Assembly: GCA_903821875.1 (NCBI GenBank)
Contig: CAIJMU010000008.1
Location: forward strand, 1 to 45,502
Length of the DNA stretch: 45,502 bases
Origin: an uncultured Spirochaetota bacterium
GTDB lineage: Bacteria; Spirochaetota; Spirochaetia; Treponematales; Rectinemataceae
Reading direction: 5' to 3'
The notes below the pieces were generated by a model, which saw nothing but the letters and a program-made list of their open reading frames with translations, was not told the DNA's origin and ran no database searches. Both the position numbers and the translations under genes were made by a program. Shown piece after piece: positions 1 through 7,856 of the stretch. Every line of letters begins with the position of its first letter. The first letter of the stretch is position 1.

Positions 1-575
1 AGGCTGTCATAGACCAGACGAATGTCCTCGTTGTCAACGCTTAGCAAGCCCGTATTGATGTCGAGCATGTCGATTTCTTCAATCGCAGCGCCCACCTTGA
101 GCGCATCGATCAGCGAAGTCGCACCACTTGCCACTAACTGCGTGTAAAGATCTTGCAGCGTGGTGTTCTGAAACAGTCCTGCAGCCAATGTTCCGGCCGG
201 GTCAACCAGGCTGTAGCGCAGCAGCAGTTGACGCACCGCCTCGGTATGGGTGGCCTCGCTGTTGGCAATGTTGCCAAACACCTGTGTGCTCGCGCCCCAT
301 CGCGTGTCCATTTGGGCGTAGACATCGTGGGCGAGCTTTTCTTCTTCACGCATTAAGGCCAGGGACGCCTGTTCGGCCACGCTGATGGTTTCGATGGGCA
401 GGGCTACCAGTGTCAATCCCAGCGCAGTGCTGTTGAAGCTTGAGTAGCCGCTGGCGTCTACGACGAGCGCCGGCTCCCTGTAGCTTGCAGTGGTGGAGTT
501 GTAGCCACCACCACAAGCGCTCATAACAAGCGTCGCCAGTAAGGCGACCGTGAGTTTAGTAAAATGCGTTTTCAT
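1..575 (-). CDS. DUF2202 domain lipoprotein, partial (3' end beyond window start)
   Basis: The first 191 residues of a secreted lipoprotein are visible; the C-terminus lies outside the window. It begins with a lipoprotein signal peptide whose acceptor is Cys21 in the context V-M-S-A-C, so it should be exported and lipid-anchored. The mature part (about residues 60-190) resembles the ferritin-like DUF2202 family: the helix with EEEKLAHDVY, then FGNIANSEATH, supplies the Glu and His pattern expected of a four-helix bundle. A strong AGGAGA ribosome site lies just upstream of the ATG at 575. A second DUF2202 gene is present at 11879-12391, but the two are clearly diverged. Codon choice and the upstream sequence look more proteobacterial than the rest of the window (impression only). 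The biochemical function of DUF2202 is not established. Confidence 0.8.
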   Translation of the reverse strand, partial: MKTHFTKLTVALLATLVMSACGGGYNSTTASYREPALVVDASGYSSFNSTALGLTLVALPIETISVAEQASLALMREEEKLAHDVYAQMDTRWGASTQVFGNIANSEATHTEAVRQLLLRYSLVDPAGTLAAGLFQNTTLQDLYTQLVASGATSLIDALKVGAAIEEIDMLDINTGLLSVDNEDIRLVYDS

Positions 576-788
576 GGTGATCTCCTGAATAACAGTGACT
601 TAATAGATCCAATTGTAAACATACTATGACGCTGCATTGCCAGCCGTCTGTACGCTGGCACACACAAAATGACGAACCAGAGCCGCGCTCTCCTGCGGCA
701 GGGGGATGGTGAACTGCACTTCGCCTATCGATGGAAGAGCGAAGCGTTAATGCGCTTGCACAAGGAGTAGCACATGGTTGTTCCAGCC
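576..788. other. Intergenic stretch with a possible gene remnant
   Basis: These 213 bases carry no clear gene. On the minus strand, 624-746 is open for about 40 codons and reads like the C-terminal tail of a protein (it contains FTIPLPQESAALVRHF), bounded upstream by an in-frame TAA at 747-749. It may be the remnant of a gene that once preceded the DUF2202 lipoprotein, or a join between two sources. No terminator is obvious after the ArsR gene. Confidence 0.3.
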
Positions 789-1160
789 TTAAGTCGTCTC
801 CAGTTTGCCCTGGTCTTCGTTCGGATGGCTCTGTCCCTTGGCGCAGAAGGCCTGGATGACTTCCAGAATCCTGGCGGCGTCGGGACCCTTCAGGCTGTAA
901 TAGACGTTGCGGCCGTCTCTTCGGCGTTCGATCAGGCCGCCGAGTGTCAGGATCTTGAGCTGCTGGGAGACGGCTGAAAACGATCCGCCCGAGCCTTTGA
1001 CCAGCTCTCCGGCGCTTCGGTCCTTGCCCATGAGCATGTGGAGGATTCCGAGTCGCCTTCCATTCGCGAACAAGGAGATCATCTGCGCCGATTGCTCGAA
1101 CACCGGCTCGGTACAGGGGCCTGGGGGAGTCGTGGACCTTGGCGCATATTCGTTCATCAT
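789..1160 (-). CDS. ArsR/SmtB-family winged-helix repressor with two cysteines
   Basis: A 123-residue ArsR-family regulator, last gene of the sulfur/Hdr operon. The winged helix spans about residues 25-95, with a recognition helix around SFSAVSQQLKIL and a wing at ERRRDGRNVYYSL. The start at 1160 (ATG ATG) is preferred over longer forms because GGAGG-GAAGGA lies directly before it. There is no metal-binding CxC motif in the recognition region. The only cysteines are Cys16 and Cys106, the latter in the C-terminal helix (VIQAFCAKG), about where persulfide sensors of the SqrR/BigR type carry one of theirs. Given the neighbouring DsrE2, TusA and Hdr genes, it probably senses reactive sulfur or redox state and controls this operon. 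That role is inferred; the family and fold are clear. Confidence 0.85.
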   Translation of the reverse strand: MMNEYAPRSTTPPGPCTEPVFEQSAQMISLFANGRRLGILHMLMGKDRSAGELVKGSGGSFSAVSQQLKILTLGGLIERRRDGRNVYYSLKGPDAARILEVIQAFCAKGQSHPNEDQGKLETT

Positions 1161-1198
1161 TGGGTCCTTCCCTCCACCGCGACACGGCGTTTCCCCTC

Positions 1199-1237
1199 GT
1201 GGCCGCTGTTGTCCGACTCTGTATGGGCCGCGGCCAC
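1199..1237 (-). promoter_or_regulatory. Hairpin between the QmoC-like gene and arsR
   Basis: GTGGCCGC (1199-1206) and GCGGCCAC (1230-1237) form a perfect 8-bp stem in the 82-base gap between the QmoC-like stop codon and the ArsR start. There is no T tract on either strand, so it is more likely an mRNA stabiliser, processing site or attenuator than a full terminator. A smaller TCAGG/CCTGA hairpin overlaps the stop codon of the QmoC-like gene. Confidence 0.4.
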
Positions 1238-1242
1238 CATTT

Positions 1243-2358
1243 TCAGGCCTTCCTGAAAAAGTGCGTAAAAAGCGCGACCGGCCTATAAAAGGCATGGGCG
1301 AATTTCGAGAAGGCGAAGAGCAATACTAACTCCATCGATACAACCGTATGGAGGAGGAACACGATGCGGTTGAGGCTGCTAGCCCAGTCGGCGGTGACGG
1401 CTATCTCCATCCAGAAGCCTGAGACTCCGGCAAACCACAGGGAGCCGAGGAAGAGCCAGTCTGAAAGGCTGCTCTTCTTGTACGAGGAGGTGATCTTCGC
1501 AAGCCGGTAGTAAATCGCCAGGCTCGATCCGTAGACCAAGGCGATGCCGGAAATCGTACCCAGCAGGCGGGTCGGAAGCCAGACCTGGGTGCCCGGGTCC
1601 TTCAGGATGAAGTTGACCGCAGTGGCTACGAGAAGTCCGATGAAGCCCCACATGATCGAAAGATGCACGAACCAGGGCTTGGTCACGAGGGGCCGGGTTC
1701 TCCAGAAGGATTCTTCGTCATTGTCGCAGCTCCGGTAGCGTTTCATGGAAATGAGTTCGACGATGGTTTTCTTCACTGCATCCACAAGGGCGGCCCAGGG
1801 TCTTTCGGGGAGTTTGAAGCCCTTGAACAGTCGGCGGAACATCATCACCACGCCGAAGAGCATGGAAATAACCGTCAGGATCATGACGATGAGGCCGACA
1901 TTGTGGATGATTTCGTAGGGCAGGGCTTCGAAGATCCAGCGCGATACCACGTGATCGGGTTTCAGGGTGAGCATGAAGAATCCTAATACCAGGGCGAGCA
2001 CGAGCGAGAAGACGATCGAGAGGGGATTGCTTGTAAAGAGGAGGCCGGTCAAGCCGGTGGGTTCGCTGCGGGCAACCGCGTAGCGCCGGAGTGCCGCCAT
2101 GTAGGCTTTGGGATCGGCGTCGCGCGGGCAGGTATCGCTGCAGGATCCACAGGCGTAGCAGAGCCAGAGGGCCGGATCGGCGAGGGCTTCTTCCTTCATG
2201 CCGAGCATGCCGTAGCGGAGGAGCTTCCGCGGGAACTCGGCGTTCTTTTCCGAGAGATTGCAGACTGCAGTGCAGGTCCCGCAGTTGTAGCAGGCGCTGA
2301 AATCGCCGGCACCATAGCGCTTGAGTGTTCGCTTGAAAGAAGGATCTAATACTGCCAT
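1243..2358 (-). CDS. QmoC-like (HdrC-HdrE fusion) membrane Fe-S/heme b subunit
   Basis: A 371-residue protein with an N-terminal cytoplasmic HdrC-like domain and a C-terminal membrane domain. Two CxxCxxCxxxC motifs (Cys23/26/29/33 and Cys67/70/73/77) bind two 4Fe-4S clusters. From about residue 105 onward there are five to six hydrophobic segments of the nitrate-reductase-gamma/HdrE cytochrome b type, with histidines suited to heme. This architecture matches QmoC, which passes electrons between the menaquinone pool and the QmoAB flavoproteins. The start at 2358 is 4 bases after the stop of the upstream HdrA gene; a longer reading from 2403 would overlap that gene. Here it probably anchors the two HdrA-type proteins to the membrane. 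Direction of electron flow cannot be read from the sequence. Confidence 0.85.
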   Translation of the reverse strand: MAVLDPSFKRTLKRYGAGDFSACYNCGTCTAVCNLSEKNAEFPRKLLRYGMLGMKEEALADPALWLCYACGSCSDTCPRDADPKAYMAALRRYAVARSEPTGLTGLLFTSNPLSIVFSLVLALVLGFFMLTLKPDHVVSRWIFEALPYEIIHNVGLIVMILTVISMLFGVVMMFRRLFKGFKLPERPWAALVDAVKKTIVELISMKRYRSCDNDEESFWRTRPLVTKPWFVHLSIMWGFIGLLVATAVNFILKDPGTQVWLPTRLLGTISGIALVYGSSLAIYYRLAKITSSYKKSSLSDWLFLGSLWFAGVSGFWMEIAVTADWASSLNRIVFLLHTVVSMELVLLFAFSKFAHAFYRPVALFTHFFRKA

Positions 2359-2362
2359 AGGT

Positions 2363-4342
2363 TCACCACTTCCGCTGATAGGAATAGTATTCGTCGTCGT
2401 CATCGATGCCCTTCGGAACGAGGACCCGGTACTTGACCATCGTCATCACCTCGAAGGTGACGTCCTGGGCATCGAAGCCCGTCGCCCCTGCGATGGCCGG
2501 GATGCTCATCGCTTCGTCGCCGATAGCCGCCAGCATGGTGTTCCACCGCGCGGGGAACTCCTTCATCTGGATGCTTTCCTTCCCTGAAGCATCGCCCTCC
2601 CCGCTCGCCGAGGGGACGATGCCCGAGGCTGCGGCGAAGGCGTCGATCATCGACTCGATTTCGGCATTCGTATAACGTGCCAGATCGATGGCGTCGCTCG
2701 GGCAGACCGGAGCGCAGATGCCGCAGCCGACGCAGGCGGAGCTGTTCACTATCGCGACCCGCCTGTCCCCATGCTCCGCCTCGGTGATCGCACTGTATTC
2801 GCAGACCTTGGCGCATTTTCCGCAGTAGCTGCAATCGGCCTCGTGGACGCGCGCGACGATGGGCTCGAGCTCTATGGTGCCCTTTCCGATGACCCCAAAG
2901 ATCTTGGAAGCGGCAGCCAATGAGGACTGCACGGACTCTGAAATGGTCTTCGGTCCCTGGCAGGAGCCGCCGAGGTAGATGCCGTTGATGACGGTCTCGA
3001 CGGGACGGAGCTTGGGATGAATCTCGTTGAAGAACTTGTCGCTGCCCCTGGGGATCTTGAAAAGGGAGGCGATATTTCCGCTGTCGCTCCTTGGAACCAT
3101 CCCGGTTACGAGCACCAGGAGATCCACCTCGAGCTCGATGTCCGTCTTGGCCGTGAGCGAGTCCTTGACCGTGATTCCCAGGCTCGCGCCCTTTTGCTCC
3201 ACCTTCGGCGGACTCTTCTCGCTGTACATGAGGTAGCTGTCTCCGGCCTTCGAGGAGCGCTCGTAGAAGCTTTCCTGTTTTCCGTAGGTCCTGATGTCGC
3301 GGTAGAGGTGAAAGATGTCCAGGCCGCCCGCGCGCTCGTGGGCAGCCAGCGCGGAACTTATCGCCGCCGTGCAGCAGGCGCGCGAGCAGTACGCATTGGG
3401 TCCTTTTACCTGCCTCATGCCGACGCAGTAGATATAGGCGATGCGTTTGACCGCTCGGCCACCGACCCTGATGTCACCGGAGCCTGATTCGAGGAGGGCG
3501 TTGAACTCGGGCAGGGTCATCACGTTGGGACCGCTTCCGTAGCCGAATTCGTCCGTGAGCGGCTTGTAATCGTCGTAGCCCGTGGCGATGAGGATGGCGC
3601 CGGCGTTCAGGCTCAGGGTCTCTCCACCCCCGACTGAAACCTTCACCGTGAAGTTGCCCAGGCTGCCGGAAACGTTCTGGATGGTTGCCTTCGTGAAGAG
3701 CTTTATGCCTGGGCGTTTCCTGATCTCGCCCTGCATGCGTTCGACGAGGGCCGCCCCGCTGGAATTGTCGGGAAAGAGCTTCGCGCGAGAGCCCACCTGC
3801 CCTCCGGCCTTCTCAGCGGACTCGATGAGGAAGACTTCCTCCCCCATGTCGGCGAGGGCTGTCGCCGCGCGCATGCCTGAGACGCCGGCGCCGATGACCG
3901 CAACCGCCTGCCGCGATTCCACCCGGATCGGGATGAGGGCTTCGGCATTGAGGACCCGCTCCTTGCCCGCGCGGACCAGCCCCGAAGCCTTGAGTGTCGC
4001 CTCGGCCGAGTGGTCGGAGTGGGCCCACGAGCACTGCTCGCGGATGTTGACTTGCACATATTTGTAGGGATTCAGGCCAGAGCGTGCCGCGACGTTCCTG
4101 AAGGTGTGGGTGTGGAGCTTAGGGGAGCAGGAGCAGACGATCATCGCGTCGAGATGCTGGTCGCGGATGTCCTTTTCCATTTCCTTCTGGCTCGCGTCGG
4201 AGCAGGCGAACTGGAGGTGCTTCGACACCAGCACATCGGGATCCTTGGCCAGCTCGTCACGGAGCGCCACTACATCGACATAGTCGGAAATGTTTCCGCC
4301 ACAGTGGCAGATATACACGCCGACGCGCTTTTGTTCCGCCAT
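2363..4342 (-). CDS. HdrA/QmoB-like flavoprotein with ferredoxin domains and C-terminal helix-turn-helix-like tail
   Basis: A 659-residue HdrA-family flavoprotein. Residues 5-130 hold the N-terminal HdrA domain with Cys12/Cys14, Cys47, Cys70/Cys72 and Cys104. A FAD Rossmann motif GAGVSG is at 151-156. The C-terminal HdrA cysteines are Cys306, Cys319 and Cys323/324. Two ferredoxin clusters follow (Cys504/507/510/514 and Cys537/540/543/547). The last ~65 residues (about 593-645) resemble a small winged helix (AMSIPAIAGATGF). The gene starts one base after the stop of the HdrA-GltD fusion gene and ends 4 bases before the QmoC-like gene, so translation is probably coupled. HdrA-type proteins are electron hubs and often bifurcate electrons at FAD. 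A redox role with its two neighbours is strongly supported; the exact substrate is not known. Confidence 0.88.
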   Translation of the reverse strand: MAEQKRVGVYICHCGGNISDYVDVVALRDELAKDPDVLVSKHLQFACSDASQKEMEKDIRDQHLDAMIVCSCSPKLHTHTFRNVAARSGLNPYKYVQVNIREQCSWAHSDHSAEATLKASGLVRAGKERVLNAEALIPIRVESRQAVAVIGAGVSGMRAATALADMGEEVFLIESAEKAGGQVGSRAKLFPDNSSGAALVERMQGEIRKRPGIKLFTKATIQNVSGSLGNFTVKVSVGGGETLSLNAGAILIATGYDDYKPLTDEFGYGSGPNVMTLPEFNALLESGSGDIRVGGRAVKRIAYIYCVGMRQVKGPNAYCSRACCTAAISSALAAHERAGGLDIFHLYRDIRTYGKQESFYERSSKAGDSYLMYSEKSPPKVEQKGASLGITVKDSLTAKTDIELEVDLLVLVTGMVPRSDSGNIASLFKIPRGSDKFFNEIHPKLRPVETVINGIYLGGSCQGPKTISESVQSSLAAASKIFGVIGKGTIELEPIVARVHEADCSYCGKCAKVCEYSAITEAEHGDRRVAIVNSSACVGCGICAPVCPSDAIDLARYTNAEIESMIDAFAAASGIVPSASGEGDASGKESIQMKEFPARWNTMLAAIGDEAMSIPAIAGATGFDAQDVTFEVMTMVKYRVLVPKGIDDDDEYYSYQRKW

Positions 4343-4343
4343 G

Positions 4344-7115
4344 TCAGAATCCTCGCTTTCGCTGTGCGATGTAAGCGGCGGCACCTGCCGCCGCCGCGCC
4401 GGCCGACAGGATCGAGTCCGGAATGTCCATCGCGGCTGCTGCCGTTCCCGCGACAAAGACGCCTTCAACGCTGGTCTGACCCGGGTTGAACATCGGGTCG
4501 GTGACCTTGATGAAGCTGTACTCGTCGAGGAGGGGCTTTTCCGTCGCAAAGGCATTGACGATCTCGTTGACCGGGCGTATCCCGGTGGAAAGGACCACAA
4601 GGTCGTGGCTTACTTCCTTGAGGATTCCCTTCTCGATGTCCTCGACCCGCAAGACGATATCCTGGGGATTTCCGGAGCTGGCGCTGATCCGTGCGACCTT
4701 GCCCTTCACGAAGTTTACGCCCATGCCGCGGGCTTCCTGGTAGAACTCCTCGTAACCCTTGCCAAAGGCGCGGATGTCGATGTAATAGATCGTGATGTCG
4801 GCCATCGGCAGGGAGCCCATCAAAAGCTGGGCCTGCTTGATCGAGTACATGCAGCAGATCTGGGAGCAGGCGGGACTGTCCGACGGCCTGAGCCCGCAGG
4901 CAGTAAAGTTCGACAGGCTCGAATCGCGCGAACCCGCGCAGAGCACATAGGCGATGTTGCCGGGTGTCTTTCCGTCGCCTGGGCGTACCAGGCCGTTGAA
5001 GGGCCTCGTCGGGGCGATCAGGCGGTCCATCTGGATGGAGGTAATCACGTTCGGATGCCCGAAGAGGTACTGGGGCTTCTCCGCCGGATTGAAAAGTTCG
5101 AAGCCTGTAGCTATGACGATCGCCTCAGCCCGTATTTCGCGCCTTTCCTCCTTCATGGAAAAGTCGATGGCGTTGGCAGGGCAGATGTTCACGCATTGGT
5201 GGCATTCGCGGCAATTGCTACAATCGAGGCAGCGACCCGCGGCGCGCCTGGCCTCGTCATCGGTAAAGGTCCGCTCGACTTCCTTGAAGTCCTTGCATCG
5301 TTCGGCACCTTCGCGGAACTTGTCGGGTATTACGGGGGCCGGGAAGGCTTTGTCGCGAAGGATGGCGGCGGAATCGGAGGTCGGAAGCTTGTCGCCGAAC
5401 TCGGCAGCGCCGACCACCTCTCCTGAAAGGAAGCGGTCAAGGTAGAAGGCTGCGCGCTTGCCCTGGCCGGCCGCCGCGATGATGGTCGAGCTGCCGGAGG
5501 CAGCGTCTCCTGCGGCGAAGAGCCAGGGTGAGGCGGTCTGCAAGGTCACAGGATCGACCTGGATGGTACCGTCCTTGTTGAGGGGTAGGGCCTTGGCGAG
5601 GACGGTGGTAGTCGGCTTGAGGCCGATGGCCTCGATGACAAAGTCAACCGGCTCCTCGTATTCGGAGCCTGCGACAGCTGTCGAAGCTCGGCGCCCACCC
5701 GCGTCAGGCAGCCCCAGCGCCATCTTCACGAGGCGCATCGATTTCACGCTACCAGCATCCCCTGCAAAAGAAACGGGGTTGCGGAGGAACTCAAGCTTGA
5801 CGCCCTCCTCCTCGGCTTCGCGGACCTCCAGGGGCCAGGCGGGCATCTCGTCGCGGCTCCTCCGGTAGATGATGGTCACCGAGGCAGCTTCCAGGCGGAG
5901 CGCCGTCCGCGATGCGTCCATGGCAGTGTTGCCGCCACCTACGACGACCACCTTTTTGCCTTTGAGGGAGACCTTGCTGCCGATCTTCGACTCGCGGAGA
6001 AAGTCCAGGCAATTGACAATTCCCCCGAGCGTGCTTCCCTTGATGCCCAGGCGGGTGGACTCGTGGGTGCCGACCGCGACGAGCACGGCGTTGTATCCGC
6101 CTTCCTTGAGGGTGGCCGGGTCGGTGATCCCTTGGCCCGTCTCGATCTTCACCCCGAGGGAGGTGACGTTGAGGATGTCGCGGTCAACGATGGCGTTCGG
6201 GAGGCGGTACTGAGGCAGGGTCATCCTGAGCATGCCCCCCGCTTCCCTCTGCGCCTCGAAGATCGTGACATCGTGGCCTTTCAGGGCAAGGAAGTAGGCG
6301 GCGGTCAGGCCGGCGGGGCCGGAACCGATGATGGCAACTTTCTTTCCGCTTGGGTCTTTCTTTTTCTTGTCGAGCGGCGCCTGGTGCTTCGCGTAGTAGT
6401 ACTCCGAGAAGTGACGTTTGATACGCCGCATATCCACGGGGCCCTCCGCGAGCGAGCGGCTGCACTGGCCCTCGCAGGGCGCGTAGCAGGCGCGACCCAG
6501 GGAACCCGGGAGGGGGTTGTCCTCGAGGTGGAGTTCCATGGCCTCGTCGAATTGTCCGTTCCTCGCCAGCGACACGTAGCCGTAGGCTTTCACGCCACCG
6601 GGGCAGGCTGCGATGCAGGGAGCCGAGGTTCCACCCCGGTCGATGGTAGCGATGCGCGGGTTGGCCAGGGTGAAGGGGATGTAAGCGACCTTGCGGCCAA
6701 CCAGCTTTTCATTGTAGCCGTCGATGCGGACTTCGGGGCAAACCGCCTCGCATTCCTGGCAACCGGTACAATCAGCCCTTTTGACAAAGCGCGGCGCCGT
6801 AGTGACAGTGGCCGAAAACGACCCCTTCCGGGCGATGTTCGAGATCGTGCTGGAGAGCATCACCTTGATGTTGGGATGCCGACTGGTTTCCGACATCTTG
6901 GGCGTCGTGATGCAGGCTGCGCAGTCGAGCGTCGGGAAAACCTTGCTCAACTGGATCATCTTGCCGCCCACGGAAAGCCCGCGCTCTATCAGGAGGACCT
7001 TCCTGTCCATGGCTGCTAGGCTCAGGGCCGCTTCCTGCCCGGCTATTCCGCCGCCGACAACGACGACGTCATACTGTCCATCCATCGGCGTTGCGTCTGG
7101 TTTTTCAGTGCTCAT
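4344..7115 (-). CDS. HdrA-type flavoprotein with inserted GltD/NfnB-like NAD(P)H:FAD module
   Basis: A 923-residue fusion. The HdrA N-terminal half has GGGIAG at 21-26, Cys65/Cys68 before PKM, and a 4Fe-4S motif at Cys116/119/122/126. A complete GltD/NfnB-like module is then inserted (about 160-570): Fe-S cysteines 167, 171, 210, 214 and 218, FAD motif GSGPAG at 264-269, NAD(P)H motif GGGNTA at 393-398 and AAGDAASG at 534-541. The HdrA second half resumes with six cysteines (629-645) forming a ferredoxin-like cluster, and the HdrA motif around Cys726 and Cys750/754/755. The start at 7115 is in an ATGA overlap with the mvhD-like gene. It should accept or donate electrons at NAD(P)H and relay them to HdrA and the QmoC-like subunit. 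Two flavins in one chain suggest electron bifurcation, which is an inference. Confidence 0.9.
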   Translation of the reverse strand: MSTEKPDATPMDGQYDVVVVGGGIAGQEAALSLAAMDRKVLLIERGLSVGGKMIQLSKVFPTLDCAACITTPKMSETSRHPNIKVMLSSTISNIARKGSFSATVTTAPRFVKRADCTGCQECEAVCPEVRIDGYNEKLVGRKVAYIPFTLANPRIATIDRGGTSAPCIAACPGGVKAYGYVSLARNGQFDEAMELHLEDNPLPGSLGRACYAPCEGQCSRSLAEGPVDMRRIKRHFSEYYYAKHQAPLDKKKKDPSGKKVAIIGSGPAGLTAAYFLALKGHDVTIFEAQREAGGMLRMTLPQYRLPNAIVDRDILNVTSLGVKIETGQGITDPATLKEGGYNAVLVAVGTHESTRLGIKGSTLGGIVNCLDFLRESKIGSKVSLKGKKVVVVGGGNTAMDASRTALRLEAASVTIIYRRSRDEMPAWPLEVREAEEEGVKLEFLRNPVSFAGDAGSVKSMRLVKMALGLPDAGGRRASTAVAGSEYEEPVDFVIEAIGLKPTTTVLAKALPLNKDGTIQVDPVTLQTASPWLFAAGDAASGSSTIIAAAGQGKRAAFYLDRFLSGEVVGAAEFGDKLPTSDSAAILRDKAFPAPVIPDKFREGAERCKDFKEVERTFTDDEARRAAGRCLDCSNCRECHQCVNICPANAIDFSMKEERREIRAEAIVIATGFELFNPAEKPQYLFGHPNVITSIQMDRLIAPTRPFNGLVRPGDGKTPGNIAYVLCAGSRDSSLSNFTACGLRPSDSPACSQICCMYSIKQAQLLMGSLPMADITIYYIDIRAFGKGYEEFYQEARGMGVNFVKGKVARISASSGNPQDIVLRVEDIEKGILKEVSHDLVVLSTGIRPVNEIVNAFATEKPLLDEYSFIKVTDPMFNPGQTSVEGVFVAGTAAAAMDIPDSILSAGAAAAGAAAYIAQRKRGF

Positions 7116-7510
7116 GCGAGCTCCGTAAGTATCTTGGTAAAGTTGGCCATGTGGTTCGCGAAGGGTTCGGCGCATACCGAACAGATCGCGGCCATCCGGA
7201 TGCGTTTAGGGCTGATGTTCCGCTCCTTCATCTGGCGCTGTGCTTCCTCGATCAGCGCATTGGTCTGATCGGAGCAGTGCGGGCTATAGGAACACTCGAT
7301 GCCATCGGCGGCGATGAAGACCCCATCGAAGCCGCGTTCGAAGGCATGGAGTATCCAGCGTGGCTTGACGCAGGAAGAGCAGGGAACACTGATGGTATAG
7401 ACCGCGGGCGAATAGTGGATCTTGCGGAGCCCTGCCTGGTCGATGCCTGGGTCAGATATTTTCTCCGTGGAAAAGACAAGTATCCTGGGTGTGCTGATCG
7501 TGTCGTGCAT
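7112..7510 (-). CDS. MvhD/FlpD-family hydrogenase iron-sulfur (delta) subunit
   Basis: A 132-residue member of the MvhD/FlpD family (methyl-viologen-reducing hydrogenase delta subunit). It has the family's cysteine set for an iron-sulfur cluster: Cys44/Cys47 (PCSSC), Cys73, Cys79 and Cys110/Cys113 (ICSVC). In methanogens and related anaerobes this protein links HdrA to a hydrogenase or formate dehydrogenase; in organisms without those partners it often sits beside HdrA genes, as here. No hydrogenase gene is in the window. Its TGA stop overlaps the ATG of the HdrA-GltD gene, indicating translational coupling. A TAGGAG ribosome site precedes the start at 7510. It is probably an electron-transfer adaptor between the HdrA-GltD protein and a soluble donor. 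Confidence 0.85.
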   Translation of the reverse strand: MHDTISTPRILVFSTEKISDPGIDQAGLRKIHYSPAVYTISVPCSSCVKPRWILHAFERGFDGVFIAADGIECSYSPHCSDQTNALIEEAQRQMKERNISPKRIRMAAICSVCAEPFANHMANFTKILTELA

Positions 7511-7586
7511 GACGGAGTCGCTCCTAGCTGCTTGGAAACGCGGCCCCCACCCGCAGCGGGAAGGGTGCCGGAATGGCCATGAAGCC

Positions 7587-7838
7587 TTAGGCCTTCGTCA
7601 GGAATACGCTGAAGTAGCTGTCTGATTCGGCAAAGCCCAGATACTCGTGCCCCATCTTGCCGCACCACTTCGGAATGTCGACCTTGGTTCCCTCGTCGGA
7701 GGAATAGACTTCCATGAGTTCACCTGATTCGAGGTCACCCATGGCTTTTTTAGCGGCCAGAAGCGGGCCGGGACAGGCTACTGCCCGTGCGTCGACAATC
7801 TTGACTGCCTTTAATTTCTTGAGTTCGTCTGAGGTCAT
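7587..7838 (-). CDS. tusA: TusA/SirA-family sulfur carrier protein
   Basis: An 83-residue TusA-family protein. The catalytic Cys22 is in the canonical CPGP motif (ARAVACPGPLL), which accepts sulfane sulfur as a persulfide and passes it on to a partner. The length is normal for the family. It lies 18 bases after the dsrE2-like gene and before the mvhD-like gene, so it is in the sulfur operon. In sulfur-oxidising bacteria TusA works with DsrE-type proteins and Hdr-like complexes; here the same three parts occur together. A tRNA-thiolation role is less likely because no tusBCDE or mnmA gene is nearby. The symbol is used at family level only. Confidence 0.88.
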   Translation of the reverse strand: MTSDELKKLKAVKIVDARAVACPGPLLAAKKAMGDLESGELMEVYSSDEGTKVDIPKWCGKMGHEYLGFAESDSYFSVFLTKA

Positions 7839-7856
7839 TCGTATCCCCTTGTCGGT

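Noticed and set aside
556-1185. 209-codon open frame on the minus strand across the arsR gene
   Set aside because: Arg/Pro/Ser-rich shadow of the ArsR frame; it also runs through intergenic sequence.
4290-5426. 378-codon open frame on the plus strand opposite the HdrA-GltD gene
   Set aside because: Antisense shadow in GC-rich coding sequence; the minus strand has clear domain motifs.
6063-7019. 318-codon plus-strand frame opposite the HdrA-GltD gene
   Set aside because: Same antisense effect; no ribosome site or domain.
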